From Progne subis subis (lineage: Eukaryota > Chordata > Aves > Passeriformes > Hirundinidae), in assembly GCA_022316685.1 (NCBI GenBank), contig JAKJHU010000046.1, positions 2,534,001 to 2,598,000 of the forward strand: a DNA stretch of 64,000 nt, written 5' to 3'. A program made the translations under genes and the position numbers. This document shows, one piece after another, positions 1 to 16,476 of the stretch. A model generated the notes under the pieces. That model saw nothing but the letters and a program-made list of their open reading frames with translations. It did no database searches and was not told where the DNA came from. The stretch's first letter is position 1. Every line of letters starts with the position of its first letter.

Positions 1-837
1 CCCCGCCGGCACCACGCCCGCCCCGCCGCCTCTGAGGGCCCCGCCCGCCGCTGCCCCGCTCCGCTCGGGGCAGGCACGCATCACCCCAGGCTCCTCCCGC
101 TCGCTCCCTCGGCCGCGGGCCGGCCGGGCGAATCCTCCGGCGAGGTGGAGCTGCGGGCGGAGGCAAGTATCCCGGTGTCCCGGTACCTACTTCTCCCGAG
201 GCCACCTGACCTCGTCCCCGCTCCGCAGCGCCGGGGCAGCCCCCGCCGGGGGTGCGGCTCCCTGGGGCGGGCGGCACCTCCCTCGGCCCGAGGGACACCT
301 GCCGAGCGCCGAGCCGGGGTCGGACGCGGCTCCGTCCAGTTCGGCCGCAGCCCGGGGCTGGTGCCGAGCCCCCCGGGCGATGTGCGAGCGGGGCCGGGCT
401 GGGGCGAGGGGCACGCGAGTGGGGCCGCTCGGCTCCTCCCTCCCCCCTCAGCCGCCTCACCTGAGGGGAACTCGCGGAGCCTCCGGCCTCTCTCCGCAGC
501 CACACCGCAAAATGGAGCCTGTGCGGCCGGCGATGCCCGCCCCGCCCCCGGCACCGAGCCCGCCCCGCCCGGCCCACGGGCCGTGCTCCCCGCGGGCAGG
601 GGCGCCGCACCCCGTGCCGGCGGTGACGGCCCTGCCAGCGCAGAACCCTTCGCTGTCTGCGCGGGGTCGGCGATGAAGGAAAGCCCTGAGGTGCCCGGTT
701 GTCCCTCGGGACGGACGAGAGGTAAGCTCACAGGCGCAAGTGCCACAAACACGGAGCCGCTCGCCAGGGGAGCTGTGTCAGGGGAAGCGTTCGCACAGGA
801 AGATGCTATCCCACGGGAGTCCTTTGCCACCCGCTAG
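1..837. promoter_or_regulatory. CpG island at left window edge, probable promoter/first exon of a neighbouring gene
   Basis: The first 837 bases are very GC-rich with many CpGs and several GC-box (Sp1-like CCCCGCCC) motifs, then composition drops sharply to AT-rich. This is the usual look of a vertebrate CpG-island promoter. Splice-donor-like sites exist on both strands: on the plus strand GAGAG|GTAAGC with GT at 722-723, and on the minus strand CAG|GTGAGG with GT at 460-459. A minus-strand ATG at 81-79 is open to the window edge, and a plus-strand ATG at 673 runs open to the donor at 722. Neither peptide is recognisable. In mammals TUB lies downstream of EIF3F in the same orientation, which would place a leftward TUB promoter about here; that is synteny-based inference only, and no tubby residues are seen. 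Long open frames on both strands come from low stop-codon frequency in GC-rich DNA. Confidence 0.65.
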
Positions 838-3800
838 GAAAGGGAGAGAAAAGTTCACAGTGCGGTTTCCCTGTAGCACCACTGCAATGGAGTTCAGCCC
901 TAATGTGTAGTTCTAAGCCTGTAATCCAGTAACACATGAGGCTTTAGATCAAGATCATCGTTCAGTAGCTGTCAGGGAGTCCATGAAGTCACTCAGGCTA
1001 CCAGAACTACGTGGAACGGGTAAAGAATATAAAAGACCTAAGTGCATGGAGCTGGAGGAGCTGCTCCTTTTGCTGTAGGTACTGAAGACCAGTATATAAG
1101 GCCCAAGAGGTAAGACTGACTGACTACTACATACATTTCTCTAGAAAAAAACTCTTAATTATAGTTATTTGTATATAATTATGGGGAGTGTACTTACTGT
1201 TTTGTTTCTGTGTGTTGTAATGTTTATTCATATTCTACTTTGAATAGACATTACACACGCATTGTCCTTTCTTTACCTGGTGGTTAATTATTCATAAGAC
1301 ATTCTGAAAAACAAGATACAATTTATGAAGGATTCAGCTATGATATTATACACCAGCTACTCGAGGTTATTCAAAATATCCCCTTTTTTGTTTATAACAA
1401 ACATGTTAGCAGTTTAGAGACCATTCCATTGCAAACAGCTTTGGTTCTTTCCTGTGACCTGGTGCAGCACTTCAGCTCTAGATGAAATAACAGTCTGACA
1501 TTTAATTTCTGTTCTATTTGTCTGTAAAACAGCATGAAGTGCAGGCAGCAGAAAATAGGTGGGTAATAATTTACCATGCTTGCTTGCTTCAAATGAAGAG
1601 CTCCTAAAGCCACACGTATTTAATACATTACCTATCCAGGAAGATAGGGCTTGTTCTCTCTTGTTTGCCCAGAACACCTCAGGAGTGGCTTTAAGAATTT
1701 AATCCTCACAGCATTCTTCAGGTGACACTCCAAGTGCATGTCTACTTCATTTCACCTGTTAAGCACATTCCTTTCAGGACAGATATATATTTTAATCCTT
1801 GTTTCCACGGCAACCAAGTACATTTATAAAATATACAATTCTTTACCTTTTTCATTTAGTGGACTGTTTTGATTTGAGCTACTCAAGAAAAGAACAATTT
1901 GTTTTAAAAGCAATTGTAAAAGGAAGAAGAGAATTTTTTAAACAAAATTACACGTGTCTGAAGAATTTGTTAAGTGCATTGAATGTTTATGTAATCAACA
2001 AGAATGTTTGGAATTACTTTTTTAAAGCATGCAATGTGGAACTATTTTGGTCATCTAATTTCACTCTCTTTATTTAGGGAAATCCCTTGGCTTGTTACTA
2101 TACCTAAACCCCACACATTTAGAAAAGGTTCTAAAACCCCATGCAGAGTCAAGGCAGCTTCTTGCTGTTAGAAAATTCAAGTTTAGTGGAGAGACAAACT
2201 TTTGTTCTTCTCTTTTGTAATATTCTTGCATCTGATCCTAAACCTTTGTACTGGACAGAATTCTGGTCCGGACTGACTTGGCTCAACCATGCAGTTGTGC
2301 TGAGTGCTGTCAAAAGATCTGAAACAAAACTTTTATTCCAGATGAATTTATTGTTGGTGATGTAGGTGGCTAAAGCATTGCTTCTTCTCTCTTCTATGTG
2401 TCCTGGTTGGAACATTATTTCCCATTTAAGTAATATAAAGTATAATTTTGAGTGTTCTACTCCAGCCAGTATAGTTAAAATAAAAACAAAAACTTTCCCC
2501 AAGTTTGTTGTAAGAACTGGTCAGCTTTGAACCATAGGTCAAAGTGTAACAAACCCACAGGATACTGCAGTGGTCCAAGTCTACATTATGTACTAAAAGT
2601 ACTTCTCCTGTTAGGCTGCCTTGTGACTGCAGTTATTAGAATGCACAGTCCCATAAGCTGCTGAGTTAACCTTCCCTGTGTGCAGGGAGCAGAGCGAGTT
2701 CAGCTCACTTCAGGAGGAGCCCCGTGTTTGGTTGGCTGCTCAAGGGAGTCGCTGCCCACTGAGTCATGTTAGTGCTCCACCCGCCTGGTCTGAATGTCAG
2801 GGTTTCACACAGCCCTTACCACGGAGTTACCAACCAGTCTCTAGTTCCATGGAGAGGAAATTAAAGTTTCACCCTTCCTCAAAGCACAGGAGAACAGTAG
2901 CTTGTTCTGCTTAACTGCTCTAGAGGGGTTGTGTGTCTAACATTTTCACATCAGCCTTTTAATCCTTAGGACTAAGCCTGTGCATTTCAGGTATAGGTGG
3001 CATATGTCCACAGGTTCACAAAATTACACACCAAAACACTGTCTCCTCTTTGCAGCCGGTTTAAGTGTTCTGCCAAGAAACCGAGTGACTCAACTAAAAA
3101 GGCAAGTTTAGTGATCTTTATCCCAGTATGTGGACATAATCACCAAATGAAGTTGCTATTCTGGCAGCAAGGATTTAGGTTTCAAATTGCAGATAACAGA
3201 ATAAGGTTTGTTATTTCCAACAATAAGGAACTTCTTTCTGCTGAGTCTCATCGGTTAAAAAAATAGTGGACCGTTACCAGCCCCTCCTGAATTTTTATGA
3301 AGGCATTTCATAAATATAAATTATGAATTTGATAGTTTATCCTGTAAGTATTAATTTTGATAAGAAACACAGCATACCTTCATGTGCTTGCATGTTTTAC
3401 ATGCACTTTCAGAGCTGGGAATGAGCAGTCTTACTGAGCTGGGAAGATATCAGAGCAAAGCATAATGTCTGTGTGCTAATTAAACTGCAGCTTGTCCAAA
3501 GTCACCATGCTCACTGCAAAACCCATAAAATTTCATTGCCTCTGTACTGCCCAGAGGTGCTTGGCTGAAACTCTCCTCCTTTGTTGATGCTGCCTGAGAT
3601 TATGTATCTGAGAAAGAAAGACCCAAGGCAAAAAGATTGATGGATTTGATACATTCCTCCAAGTTATACCGAAAGAGAACAAGAGAATCAATTGTAACAT
3701 TGAACTCTGTTCTGTGTATTATTATGTATATTGAAAAAAAGAACTGTTCAAGAACTTCATGCTGAGGTGAAAAACCAAGATGAGCTCAAGTTAGCCAGGA

Positions 3801-3860
3801 TTTAAAAAAAAAAAAAAAACAAAAACAAAAAAACAAACAAACCAACAAACAAAAAAAAAA
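3801..3860. repeat. A-rich simple repeat (A)n/(CAAA)n
   Basis: A run of 16 or so A bases is followed by interspersed CAAA/CAAAA units and a final A10 run. It could be an old poly(A) tail, but no retroposed body is recognisable upstream. Confidence 0.85.
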
Positions 3861-5513
3861 TCTAAAGATGTTAAACATTTCAACATTCTTAATAATTTAC
3901 ATCATTTGAGCCATTAAATACTTGAGTGCTGGGAGCTGGTAAAAGAGTTGTTTGAACAAGGTATTTTAAAGCCTAATATTTACTAGGAAAATATGCACAC
4001 TGCCACAAATAAATGTAATACAGCAATGCCCAGGAATTTATACTCATTCAGAAAAGTCATCTAGGAAAAGAAAATGCTGAATGCGTCACAGAGGATGAAG
4101 TTTTTTATTGTATTAGTGAGAGCACTAATATGACTAAATATAATATACAGAAGAATACCAGAGAATTATCTATCTTGACTGTATAAAACCAACTTTGTCA
4201 ATTATTTGGAACAACACATTCTGAAGAAACAAACAGAAGGAGAAAGTTCCCTATTAATGCAGTTTACAAAGCAAGACAGTTAAAGCTTGAAATCCTTCGT
4301 GATGTTTCTTGACTCCCAAGCTTTTCCCAACAGATTTTCTATTGAACTTCAAGTTTTTAGACAGATTCCCATAGAATGGAACAATTCTAATAGAATACCT
4401 TTAGTAATTCCTGTCAACATTTTCCAGCTCCAGAGAACGAATGCCTTCTGGGTAACAGCACAGCTCAGGCTTTACAATTAAGCAAAGTGATGCATTACAC
4501 TTGTGTTCACAGTGTTGTCCTTCATAAAAGTGGTGACTGAAAATTGAAGTCAGACATGCAAAACCCCAGTCAAAGTAAGGATCATCATGTGTCCATTCAC
4601 AAGGACAGAATGGATGGGATCAGTTTTTAAAAAGGAAACTCTTCTCTTACTCCACTCCCAAGCATTTGGCCATGGCCTGTCCTGCAGAGCCCTAAACTCA
4701 TGGACTTTGGTCATTTCAGACACCTGTTTGCAGTGAATCTTTCTGCCTAGGAAGACATAACCTCAGTCCCTTATCACATATCTTCATTAGTCCTCAGGTT
4801 CTTGCAAGGACTGGCAAATTCCACAATGATCACAAATTGTTCTTGAAACTTTGCATTTTGTGCACACCAGCTTATAAAACAACATAGATTTTTAAAACTC
4901 TAAAAGCTGAGTAGCTTTCTTTTTAGGTGTTCTCCCTTTGTCTAACAGGGAATGGCAAAGAGTTTCCTGAAGAGGAGAGATCGGGAAAAGAATATTTTGC
5001 TTCCCTCCTGCAACTTCTTTGCAATAATTGACTTATCCACCTTTGCTGCTTCCTCTTTTCCTGTCAAAATTTATTCAAAAAACACCTTGATCTGAAAATT
5101 TTGAAACATTAAATGGTTGAATTTAAGAATACTAAGTTTAAAGAAGAGAAAGGAAAGCAAAACATTTTTAGTCAGACTAAGAAAAAAACAGAGTTGAGTT
5201 CCAATACTTATTTAATGTTTACAAATAACATTTTCAATGAGATGAGGATCTTTGCTGGACCTTCAGTTTTCACTTATGTTGACCTTGTAATTAGAACTTA
5301 AAATTTAGCACTGAGTCACGGGGAATTCTCCAGATTCGAACAACCAATGCAGGATCTATAGATTTGCAATCTGATTCTTATTCTTGGATTTAGCTGGCAA
5401 ATTACCAGGATTATTTTGGAGAACACTATCTTTTGCATACTTCAATTTCCAATTTAGTCACCAAACTAGATAGTCATTAGTAAGGTGGGAACAGTTTTTT
5501 TGTAGAAGAGGGG

Positions 5514-5534
5514 TGCTTTAACTTTGTTAAAGCA
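5514..5534. repeat. Perfect short inverted repeat, 9-bp arms
   Basis: TGCTTTAAC, a TTT spacer, then GTTAAAGCA: a perfect 9-bp stem with a 3-nt loop. Function unknown; short hairpins like this also arise by chance in AT-rich DNA. Confidence 0.6.
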
Positions 5535-6277
5535 GAGTCCCCCCTCAGCCCAGCTGATCTGCAAGATGACTTCTAAAGGTAATGTTATTGGCAGAGACTG
5601 TGCAAAGTTACAGCTGATATTTGTATTGGTTTTCTTCCAGCTGTTAACATGAAACATGCCTTGGGGAGAAAATTATGTCACGAGAAATTTCTCTTCACAT
5701 AATTTTAGCAGTAATACAGCCTTATGAAATAGAAAATTCCTATTTGGCAACACCCAACTTTTAACCTCAAATCTCATGGGCTGTCATTTTGTTGTCCTTT
5801 TCTTCTTTGGCAAAAATGGAAACTCCAGTAGCCAAGCTTGTTTAGCCACAAATGCTTTTCAAACTCCCCAGTTGCTGGCTTTAATTCTCTGAACTCCCCC
5901 TTTATGAGGGACTAGTGCTATTGACTTTGACTTCCTTTCCCAAACCATCAGAAAATTAATTATAGAAGTGATACCATAAACTGAATTTACTGTCTTGTAA
6001 TCTGTCAGTAAGTACCCTGATGACGGGATATACACAGAACCACTTATAAACCAGAGACCATTCTGCAGTCTTTCATGGTAAAGCATATTCTATGCAACAC
6101 AAATCCCCACACTTTTAGTGTGCTTGAACAGATGGGAAAAAAAAACCTGCAAAGAACTGGAGTTCACTTGCATCCACTCTTTTTTTCCTGATGCCATCTT
6201 ACCCCTCATCCTCTTTCAAAAATGGATTCATTACACAATAAATGAGAAACTTTTTTTCTGGACAGAAGCCATTGTTG

Positions 6278-6584
6278 CCACTGCAATGGAACTTTTATTC
6301 CAAATACATTCTTACAATAAAGCTGTATTTTGTTATACAAGTAGACAAACCCAGGAGACAAAAGATTCTCATACTCCATTTTAAAATACCAGGCTCAACT
6401 GAACTGCAGCCGTTCCCAGTCATTTCCTACAGCATGTCAGGGATTCCTCAGAGCAATGGAAACAATGATGTAAACCAAGTCATGTAGGTAATTAAATTAC
6501 AGTCCAAGGAAATTTCTAACACCACAGAAAAGTGTATCTGCTCATTCTTCAGGCTCCTTAAAGTGTAGGGTGGCAAAAGTTTCT
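6278..6584 (-). other. EIF3F: EIF3F 3' untranslated region (inferred)
   Basis: On the minus strand the sequence from the TAA stop (6587-6585) to just past the AATAAA at 6299-6294 is about 300 nt and carries no further coding frame of the family. The 3' end is inferred from the poly(A) signal; the exact cleavage site is not visible. Confidence 0.6.
6294..6299 (-). terminator. EIF3F: EIF3F polyadenylation signal AATAAA
   Basis: TTTATT on the plus strand reads AATAAA on the EIF3F strand, about 290 nt after the stop. It is the first canonical hexamer I see downstream of the stop on that strand. Cleavage would be expected 10-30 nt beyond, at about 6270-6285. Confidence 0.65.
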
Positions 6585-11380
<4,796 letters not shown>

Positions 11381-11860
11381 CTGCGGAGATGCCGCTCAGC
11401 TCTGCGTAGGGAGGCCGCTGGGGTCGCGCCTGATGTGCGGCGCTGCGCGCCTCCCCTGGCGGGGCTGGCTGAGCGCCCTCGTGCGGGCGGGCTGGGCACG
11501 GCAGGGCCGCTGTGGCGGGGCTCAGGGCGCCGTGAGGGCACAGGCAGCCGGTGGTGGAGCTGCGTACAGGAAAGGCGCTCTAGGAGTGCTCTGTGCGGGG
11601 CTGTACAGTCTTTGGGGCCTTGGCCCTGTGAGACAGGCAAGTTAGTCATTATTACCTCAACAGAAGAAAAAGTGGTTGTCAAGAATTCTGGGGAGAGGAA
11701 ATGCTGGTTACCCCTATCCAGGGTTTAATGACTACCCAACAAATTCTCTTACTGGATGACGCTTGTTACTCGTAGCGCCCAGCGAAGCTGTGCGGGTGGG
11801 GCAGGTGTCGCTGAGGCGGTGAAACCTCAGCGCAGCCCGCGGCTTCCCCGTCAGCAGAGG

Positions 11861-12170
11861 CGGAGGGGCAGGCACTGATGTCTGCGGTGACGCTGACAGG
11901 AGCCAAGGGAAAGGCCTGAAGATGTCTCAGGGGAGGTTTAGTTTGGATATTAGAAAAAGGCTCTTCACTCAGAGGGTGCTTGGGCACTGCGACAGGGTCC
12001 CTGGGGAAGCGGCCACAGCTGAGGCCACCGGCCTGAGAGAGTTAAAAGGTGTTTGAACGCTGCTCTCAGCTGTGACTCACATGGTGTGACTCCTGGGGAC
12101 GGTCTTGTGCAGGGCCAGGAGCTGGACCACCGCGTCCCTTCCACCCGAGGGTATTCTGTGAAATGAAATG
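11861..12170 (+). mobile_element. CR1 LINE fragment (3' end)
   Basis: It matches the 3'-terminal consensus of avian CR1 as I know it: CAAGGGAAAGGCCTGAAGAT, GGGGAGGTTTAG, TTGGATATTAGAAAAAGGCT, CTTCACTCAGAGGGTG, CATGGTGTGACTCCTGGGGA and GGGTATTCTGTGAAATGAAA. It is truncated at its 5' end, as CR1 copies usually are, and diverged by point changes. It has no coding capacity left. It lies about 500 bp outside the EIF3F CCAAT array. The 5' edge is approximate. Confidence 0.88.
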
Positions 12171-13333
12171 TGTGTTTTCAACAGCTTTAAGAGGACTGGA
12201 TTCTTGTTTTCTCTTTCTTAACCATTTTTTCACGATGGATGGCTTTTGGAGTTTTCTCTGCTTCATTAGTTGAGGCCTGAATATCATCAGTTAATGAGCA
12301 GTTTCAACGATGTCATTGAAGAAGTCTCCCGAGTATAAAAGAAGCACCTCAGTAAAAATATCACACATTCTGCCTAAATGGAAGCAGTTTGCTTCTCTTA
12401 CATAAGCAGGGAACACCTTTCAAAACTACAAAGGAGAGCTAATGCATGGGAGCATGAAATCACAGATTTTATCTCTTCATAAAAGCACTTCCAGGTCTGT
12501 GTACCAGTAAAAACTATTCTTAGTCTTTCTCCGTGCAGCCTTCATTTCTTGTAGGTGTGGCTGGGTGAAATGGCATAAAGCTTTAAAACGTTTCTGTTTG
12601 CAGAGCTTTGATATGTCATTGAGAAGTCTTATGTGTGAGGTTTTGTTAGAGAGTAGTTGTTTGATCTCATTCTTGTTTGCATCAAACTGGGCTTGGTGCT
12701 TAATTTGACATAGTCAGCTGCAGAGTCATGTGAAACAAGAGAGGTTCTATAAGAGCCCATTATACTTTTGTGTTTTCACCTTAAAAATTGGGCAACTTAA
12801 TATGAAGCAGCAGTTGTGCTTCAAAACTGGCAACTGTGATAACCTTCTTTTAATATGTTGATGTCAAGTTGCTGCAGAGGGTGCCAGAGAGTGTATGTAG
12901 TGAGCAAAGATGGATAGCCTGTATTACAAAAGTCAAAGATCAATGGTTGGCTCATACAAAGCCCACTTAATACAAAGACTGTATACATCTAATGGTAAGA
13001 AGATCAATCGTGTGATTGTGCCTGGAGCAGATGTGTCCAAGCTTCACATGTGTTTTTTCTTGCTAAATGACTCCTGAAAAATGAAGACCTTTATAATTAA
13101 TATTATTTCACAGAGTATCAGTTTACTTTTAGAGGAGGGTTGGTATACTTTTCAATGGTGCCTGTTGATGAAAACTTGATATCCATCTATTGATATGATT
13201 AAGATGTTCAGATAGTACTGCAGTAGAACCTGTCTGCCTAGAGGGACACAGAAAACCCATTCTGTTGTAATAATCACTGCATACTGTTGGGATCCACAGC
13301 TAACTGCTTTTATTCTCAAAGTGGAAATAACTA
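12171..13333. other. Non-coding spacer between two CR1 fragments
   Basis: AT-rich unique sequence with no credible exon and no repeat I recognise. Confidence 0.5.
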
Positions 13334-13538
13334 GGATTAGATTGAATATTAGGAAAAATTTATTTTTCCTAATTATTCACTGAAAGGGTTGTCAAACATT
13401 GGAACAAGGAAGTAGCATGTGCAGATGTGGTACTTGGGGAAATGGCTTAATGGTGGACTTGATAGTGACAGGTTAACAATGGAACTTGGTCTTCTTAGAG
13501 ATCTTGTTCAATGTAAATGAATCTATGATATTCTGAAA
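13334..13538 (+). mobile_element. CR1 LINE fragment (3' end, short)
   Basis: CR1 3'-end landmarks in order: TTGAATATTAGGAAAAATTT, TTCACTGAAAGGGTTGTCAA, ACATTGGAACAAGG, TACTTGGGGAAATGG, TGGTGGACTTGATAGTGACA, a TTCTTAGAGATCTTGTTCAA version of the family's conserved tail, and an ATGAATCTATGATATTCTGA terminus. It is strongly diverged and 5' truncated, in the same orientation as the other two CR1 copies. Confidence 0.85.
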
Positions 13539-13699
13539 GAGTGTTCTGTTGTCTCATACCATGCGTCTCCTGTAGTATGTACAGGCATGTGTTCACCCTA
13601 ATTTCCTGGTGTGTTACCTGACTGAAAATGCTACTCCTAATAGTCTGTTTAAACGCAGCAGTGTATTTCATGGTGCAGACACCGCTGGATCTTACCGAA

Positions 13700-13873
13700 G
13701 GTGGTGCCTGTCGTGCCAGCCGGAGGAAAGGTCCTTTCCCCGGTGGGAGCGGGCGCTGCGCCTGTGCTCCGAGGCCGGATCCCCATGCCCGGGGGATGCG
13801 CACCGCTCCCCGCCAGAGGGCGCGCGCCGCCCGCCGGCCCAGCGGGGCGAGGGCTGCAGCGAGGGACGCGGCC
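13700..13873. other. GC-rich leader of the minisatellite island
   Basis: About 170 bp of unique, CpG-rich sequence directly before the tandem array. Composition resembles a CpG island, but the rest of the island is the array itself. No recognisable exon or promoter element. Confidence 0.4.
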
Positions 13874-14666
13874 GGCGGTGTGAGGGGGAACACGGCCGGG
13901 AGTGTGAGGGGAGGCACGGCCAGCGGTGTGAGGGGGCGCACGGCCAGCGGTGTGAGGGGGAACACGGCCGGCGGTGTGAGGGGGAACACGGCCGGCGGTG
14001 TGAGGGGGGACACGGCCGGCGGTGTGAGGGGAGGCACGGCCGGCGGTGTGAGGGGGAACACGGCCGGGAGTGTGAGGGGGAACACGGCCGGGAGTGTGAG
14101 GGGGGACACGGCCGGCGGTGTGAGGGGAGGCACGGCCGGCGGTGTGAGGGGAGGCACGGCCGGGAGTGTGAGGGGGGACACGGCCGGCGGTGTGAGGGGG
14201 GACACGGCCGGCGGTGTGAGGGGAGGCACGGCCGGCGGTGTGAGGGGAGGCACGGCCGGGAGTGTGAGGGGGGACACGGCCGGCGGTGTGAGGGGGGACA
14301 CGGCCGGCGGTGTGAGGGGGGACACGGCCGGCGGTGTGAGGGGAGGCACGGCCGGCGGTGTGAGGGGAGGCACGGCCGGGAGTGTGAGGGGGGACACGGC
14401 CGGCGGTGTGAGGGGGGACACGGCCGGCGGTGTGAGGGGAGGCACGGCCGGGAGTGTGAGGGGGGACACGGCCGGCGGTGTGAGGGGGGACACGGCCGGC
14501 GGTGTGAGGGGGGACACGGCCGGCGGTGTGAGGGGGGACACGGCCGGCGGTGTGAGGGGAGGCACGGCCGGCGGTGTGAGGGGGGACACGGCCGGCGGTG
14601 TGAGGGGGCGCACGGCCGGGAGTGTGAGGGGGGGACACGGCCGGCGGTGTGAGGGGAGCCACGGCC
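13874..14666. repeat. CpG-rich minisatellite, 24-bp unit, about 33 copies
   Basis: Tandem units built on GGCGGTGTGAGG followed by GGA/GGG, a variable codon-like triplet and ACGGCC; the period is exactly 24 bp over units 1-31. Unit variants differ at two places: GGCGGT, GGGAGT or AGCGGT at the start, and AAC, GAC, GGC or CGC in the middle. The four-unit block (start/middle) GGC-GGC, GGC-GGC, GGG-GAC, GGC-GAC recurs at units 11-14, 15-18 and 20-23, a partial 96-bp higher-order repeat. Unit 32 (from 14618) carries one extra G, making it 25 bp. Because 24 is divisible by 3 and the unit lacks stops in most frames, long spurious frames run through on both strands. Confidence 0.95.
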
Positions 14667-16448
14667 GGCAGCGCGGGGCCATGGCTGGAGCCGCGGGCCA
14701 CGGCTGGCACTGCTGCCGTGGTCGCCTCCGACACACAGCGTGCTGTGAGAGCCGCCGGGACACCATAGCCTGGTAACCACTTAGTGCTAATTAATTGCTG
14801 ATTTCACTTTGCCGGCTTTGAAGTGAGTAGCATAAGTGGGATTTTGTGCATACAGATTTTCCCACCAGTGTTTATTACATTATTTTACACAGCAGTTTAT
14901 TTCTTAAGTTAGTTACATTTAGGTTGAATCAATGAGCTAGAATTCGTTAATTTCACCGTAATTCTACCTTAATTCCTCTTAATTAATAAACCCCTACCTT
15001 AATTTCCCATAAGAATGTCATGGAGAAATTTACCTGTGGATGTTAAGACTATGCAAACTTAAGATGTGATGATATGATAGTATAACCCCAAATTTTACTG
15101 AAATGAAATATATATATGGAAATGAAAGGTGTTTTGGGTCTTTGCTGGGAGTGTGAACTCCAAAATCTCTTAAGACATTCCTGCTTCTTGATGATCTCTA
15201 ATAATGACTATTTTCTGCCTTTGACTCAAATAATGGACAGAGTCAGCTTGCCAATGAGGGGCGCTGTATATACTTCTTGTACTTAAAACTAAGATAGAAT
15301 GTGCTTGGAGTGACCTAGCAAAGCAGTTAGGTGTACTACTCTGAAAGATCAAACCTTGTGTCTTTATATGATATTCTTCCTGCTTATGCCATGCAGTTAA
15401 AAATGACTCTTGGCTTTTTTTCTTCCCCAGGGAGTATGGGGTAGAAGTGTGGCAACACTACTGTCCTTTCCATGTAATCAGCTTGAATAAGTAATCTCTG
15501 GCAGGCAGCCTTAAACACAGTGTTCCTTTGTCTGGTAACTTGCTGCTACTGCGTTTGACTTAGAAGCATTTGTAACTGGGAAGAGCTGTGTCCTTGAATC
15601 CCTGACATCCAAATAAAATTAAGTGTAATGCCACTGATTGCAGATAAGCGTGAAAGTTCTTGTGCGGGCAGATTTCAAACGTTAAAGATTTCTAACACTT
15701 CTAACAGCTAATGTGTCAGTGTGCTATTTGCTGGGAAGATAATCTCTTTTTCCAGTCCCTTGTTCTTATACAATCACTTTACAGCTTTACTTCTCCTGCC
15801 AGTAGGCATGTCCTTTTCCATGGTGTCCTTTACGACATGGGTCAAAATGGCCATTGTCTGTACATTTCAGCCCAGACCAAAATTGCATATGTCCTCTAAA
15901 GTGTTGAACAAGACTTTTATGACTGGCAGTGTTTGCTGTGTCATCCAGCACAAACATTTGCTTTAGTGTCTTGAGACAAAATCTGCATGCAGAACTGAAG
16001 TAACTAGAATGGCAAATATATATTTCATTTGATGGTGGAGGGAGGCCTGCCTGCCAAGATATGGAATGGCAAAAATATTGTTGTGTAAACTCCAAGAATT
16101 ATATGATTTTTATATCACTGAGGTCTGACAGTGTTTTCTGTCCCTTCACAGCTCTGCAGCTGCATTGTGATGTGTTGGATGAATAAGTGGGCAGTGAGGG
16201 AGAAGGTAAGAAGATAATGATTTACATATAGAAATGGGAGCTGGAAAGGAACAGCGGCAATAAAATCTAAGGGACAGTTTCTGTGTAGGAACCTGGGAGA
16301 CCTGAGGGTCCAAAGCATTTCTGTTACTGGCATTTGGACAATCTTAAGGCAAGGCATCCATATAAATGAAAAACTGCCAGAGATATGTTTTGGGTAGTGC
16401 TTTAGTACTTCGAATGTGAAGTGTTTGATAACAGCTGGAATAGTATTA

Positions 16449-16476
16449 TCCTCCTGTCTGTTCCACGACAGGAGGA
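16449..16476. repeat. Perfect inverted repeat, 10-bp arms
   Basis: TCCTCCTGTC, an 8-nt spacer, GACAGGAGGA. A perfect 10-bp stem. Function unknown. Confidence 0.7.

Larger units (their letters stand above)
838..6277. other. Intergenic DNA between the left CpG island and EIF3F
   Basis: AT-rich sequence with no credible exon, only short chance frames. It holds an RFX X-box-like motif at 1801-1814, an AP-1 consensus TGAGTCA at 2760-2766 in a locally GC-richer patch (about 2670-2900), an A-rich simple repeat at 3801-3860 and a perfect 9-bp hairpin at 5514-5534. No interspersed repeat was recognised by eye. Confidence 0.6.

Noticed and set aside
79..81. Minus-strand ATG open to the window edge, possible first codons of a leftward gene
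   Set aside because: The 27 visible codons are Gly/Ala-rich and match no tubby N-terminus I know; cannot be supported without sequence to the left.
81..837. Overlapping frames of 230-249 codons on both strands
   Set aside because: GC-rich CpG-island sequence with few stops; no recognisable domain, and both strands are equally open.
2678..2914. Possible plus-strand exon after CCCTGTGTGCAG, joined to the donor at 722
   Set aside because: Joining them gives only about 40 codons before a stop and no recognisable protein; may at most be a non-coding RNA exon.
13495..14780. Several very long open frames (347-423 codons) on both strands, Pro-rich or Gly/Arg-rich
   Set aside because: They are translations of the 24-bp minisatellite in different frames. 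The unit length is a multiple of three and lacks stops; the same DNA is open in several frames at once, and the 25-bp unit shifts frame.
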